From: Gelidibacter salicanalis
Lineage (GTDB): Bacteria > Bacteroidota > Bacteroidia > Flavobacteriales > Flavobacteriaceae
Assembly: GCF_016469035.1 (NCBI RefSeq)
Contig: NZ_JAEHJZ010000035.1
Coordinates: 18,675 to 82,674 of the forward strand
DNA length: 64,000 nt
Reading direction: 5' to 3'
Both the position numbers and the translations under genes were made by a program. The notes under the pieces were generated by a model. The model saw only the letters and a program-made list of their open reading frames with translations. It had not been told where the DNA came from and did not search any database. Position 1 is the first letter of the stretch. Every line of letters begins with the position of its first letter. Shown in pieces: positions 63,886 through 64,000 of this stretch.

Positions 63886-64000
63886 ATATAATTAAAGTGA
63901 TTCTCTTAGCTTTTAACTTTCGGTTCATAATGCCGACTGTATCATTTTAGGACTGCAAATATAAGAGCTTTTTTCTAATTACAAAAGTTTTATTCATAAA

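Overview
The window looks like a chromosomal piece of a marine or soil Bacteroidota of the family Flavobacteriaceae. This rests on low GC, a SusC/SusD pair with an STN domain and FecR/ECF-sigma control, tandem 800-residue FtsX/MacB-type permeases, Bacteroidota promoters of the TTG-N19-TAnnTTTG type, and a CCA-less tRNA. No species can be named from the sequence alone.

Positions 1-21240 are mostly core-like. They hold formate-tetrahydrofolate ligase, an array of ~418-bp hairpin-rich repeats, a Crp/Fnr regulator, a YceI protein, a pirin, and an ABC-type MacB/FtsX export cluster. The cluster has an adaptor with a frameshift, an ATPase, three intact permeases and one decayed permease. It is transcribed away from an NtrC-type response regulator and its histidine kinase; two 18-bp direct repeats 22 bp apart lie between them and look like the regulator's binding sites.

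Positions 21345-63855 form a ~42.5-kb genomic island. A 104-bp direct repeat with one mismatch flanks it, and the right copy is part of an intact initiator tRNA-fMet gene. A tyrosine recombinase lies just inside the left end. The left arm carries mobilisation-type genes and a hairpin cluster that could be an oriT. The middle carries an ECF sigma / FecR / SusC / SusD / metallohydrolase-like / TlpA uptake operon.

The most notable cargo is at 36.8-39.1 kb: a sigma factor with an apparently duplicated region 4, followed 1 nt later by a TnpB/Cas12f-like protein that lacks the first RuvC aspartate and the whole zinc-finger/RuvC-III end. This is what a nuclease-dead, RNA-guided transcription activator would look like. 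Two structured intergenic segments, one on each side of the gene pair, share the exact 14-mer GCGTGGGCTCACTT and a GTGA...TCAC architecture. They are the best candidates for guide-RNA genes.

The right half (40-63 kb) is a defence island transcribed leftwards. Its parts are a type II-short CBASS with two CD-NTases, a patatin phospholipase and an E2-like protein; an SF2 helicase-like ATPase; a type I restriction-modification system split by a reverse transcriptase with a ~315-nt structured upstream RNA (DRT-like) and an AlbA_2/Schlafen-type gene; and an unusual operon under a WYL regulator. That operon contains a DNA methyltransferase-HsdS-histidine kinase fusion, a receiver-domain partner and a DUF2130 nuclease-like protein. 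A small independent RNA gene with promoter, hairpin and terminator lies between CBASS and the helicase.
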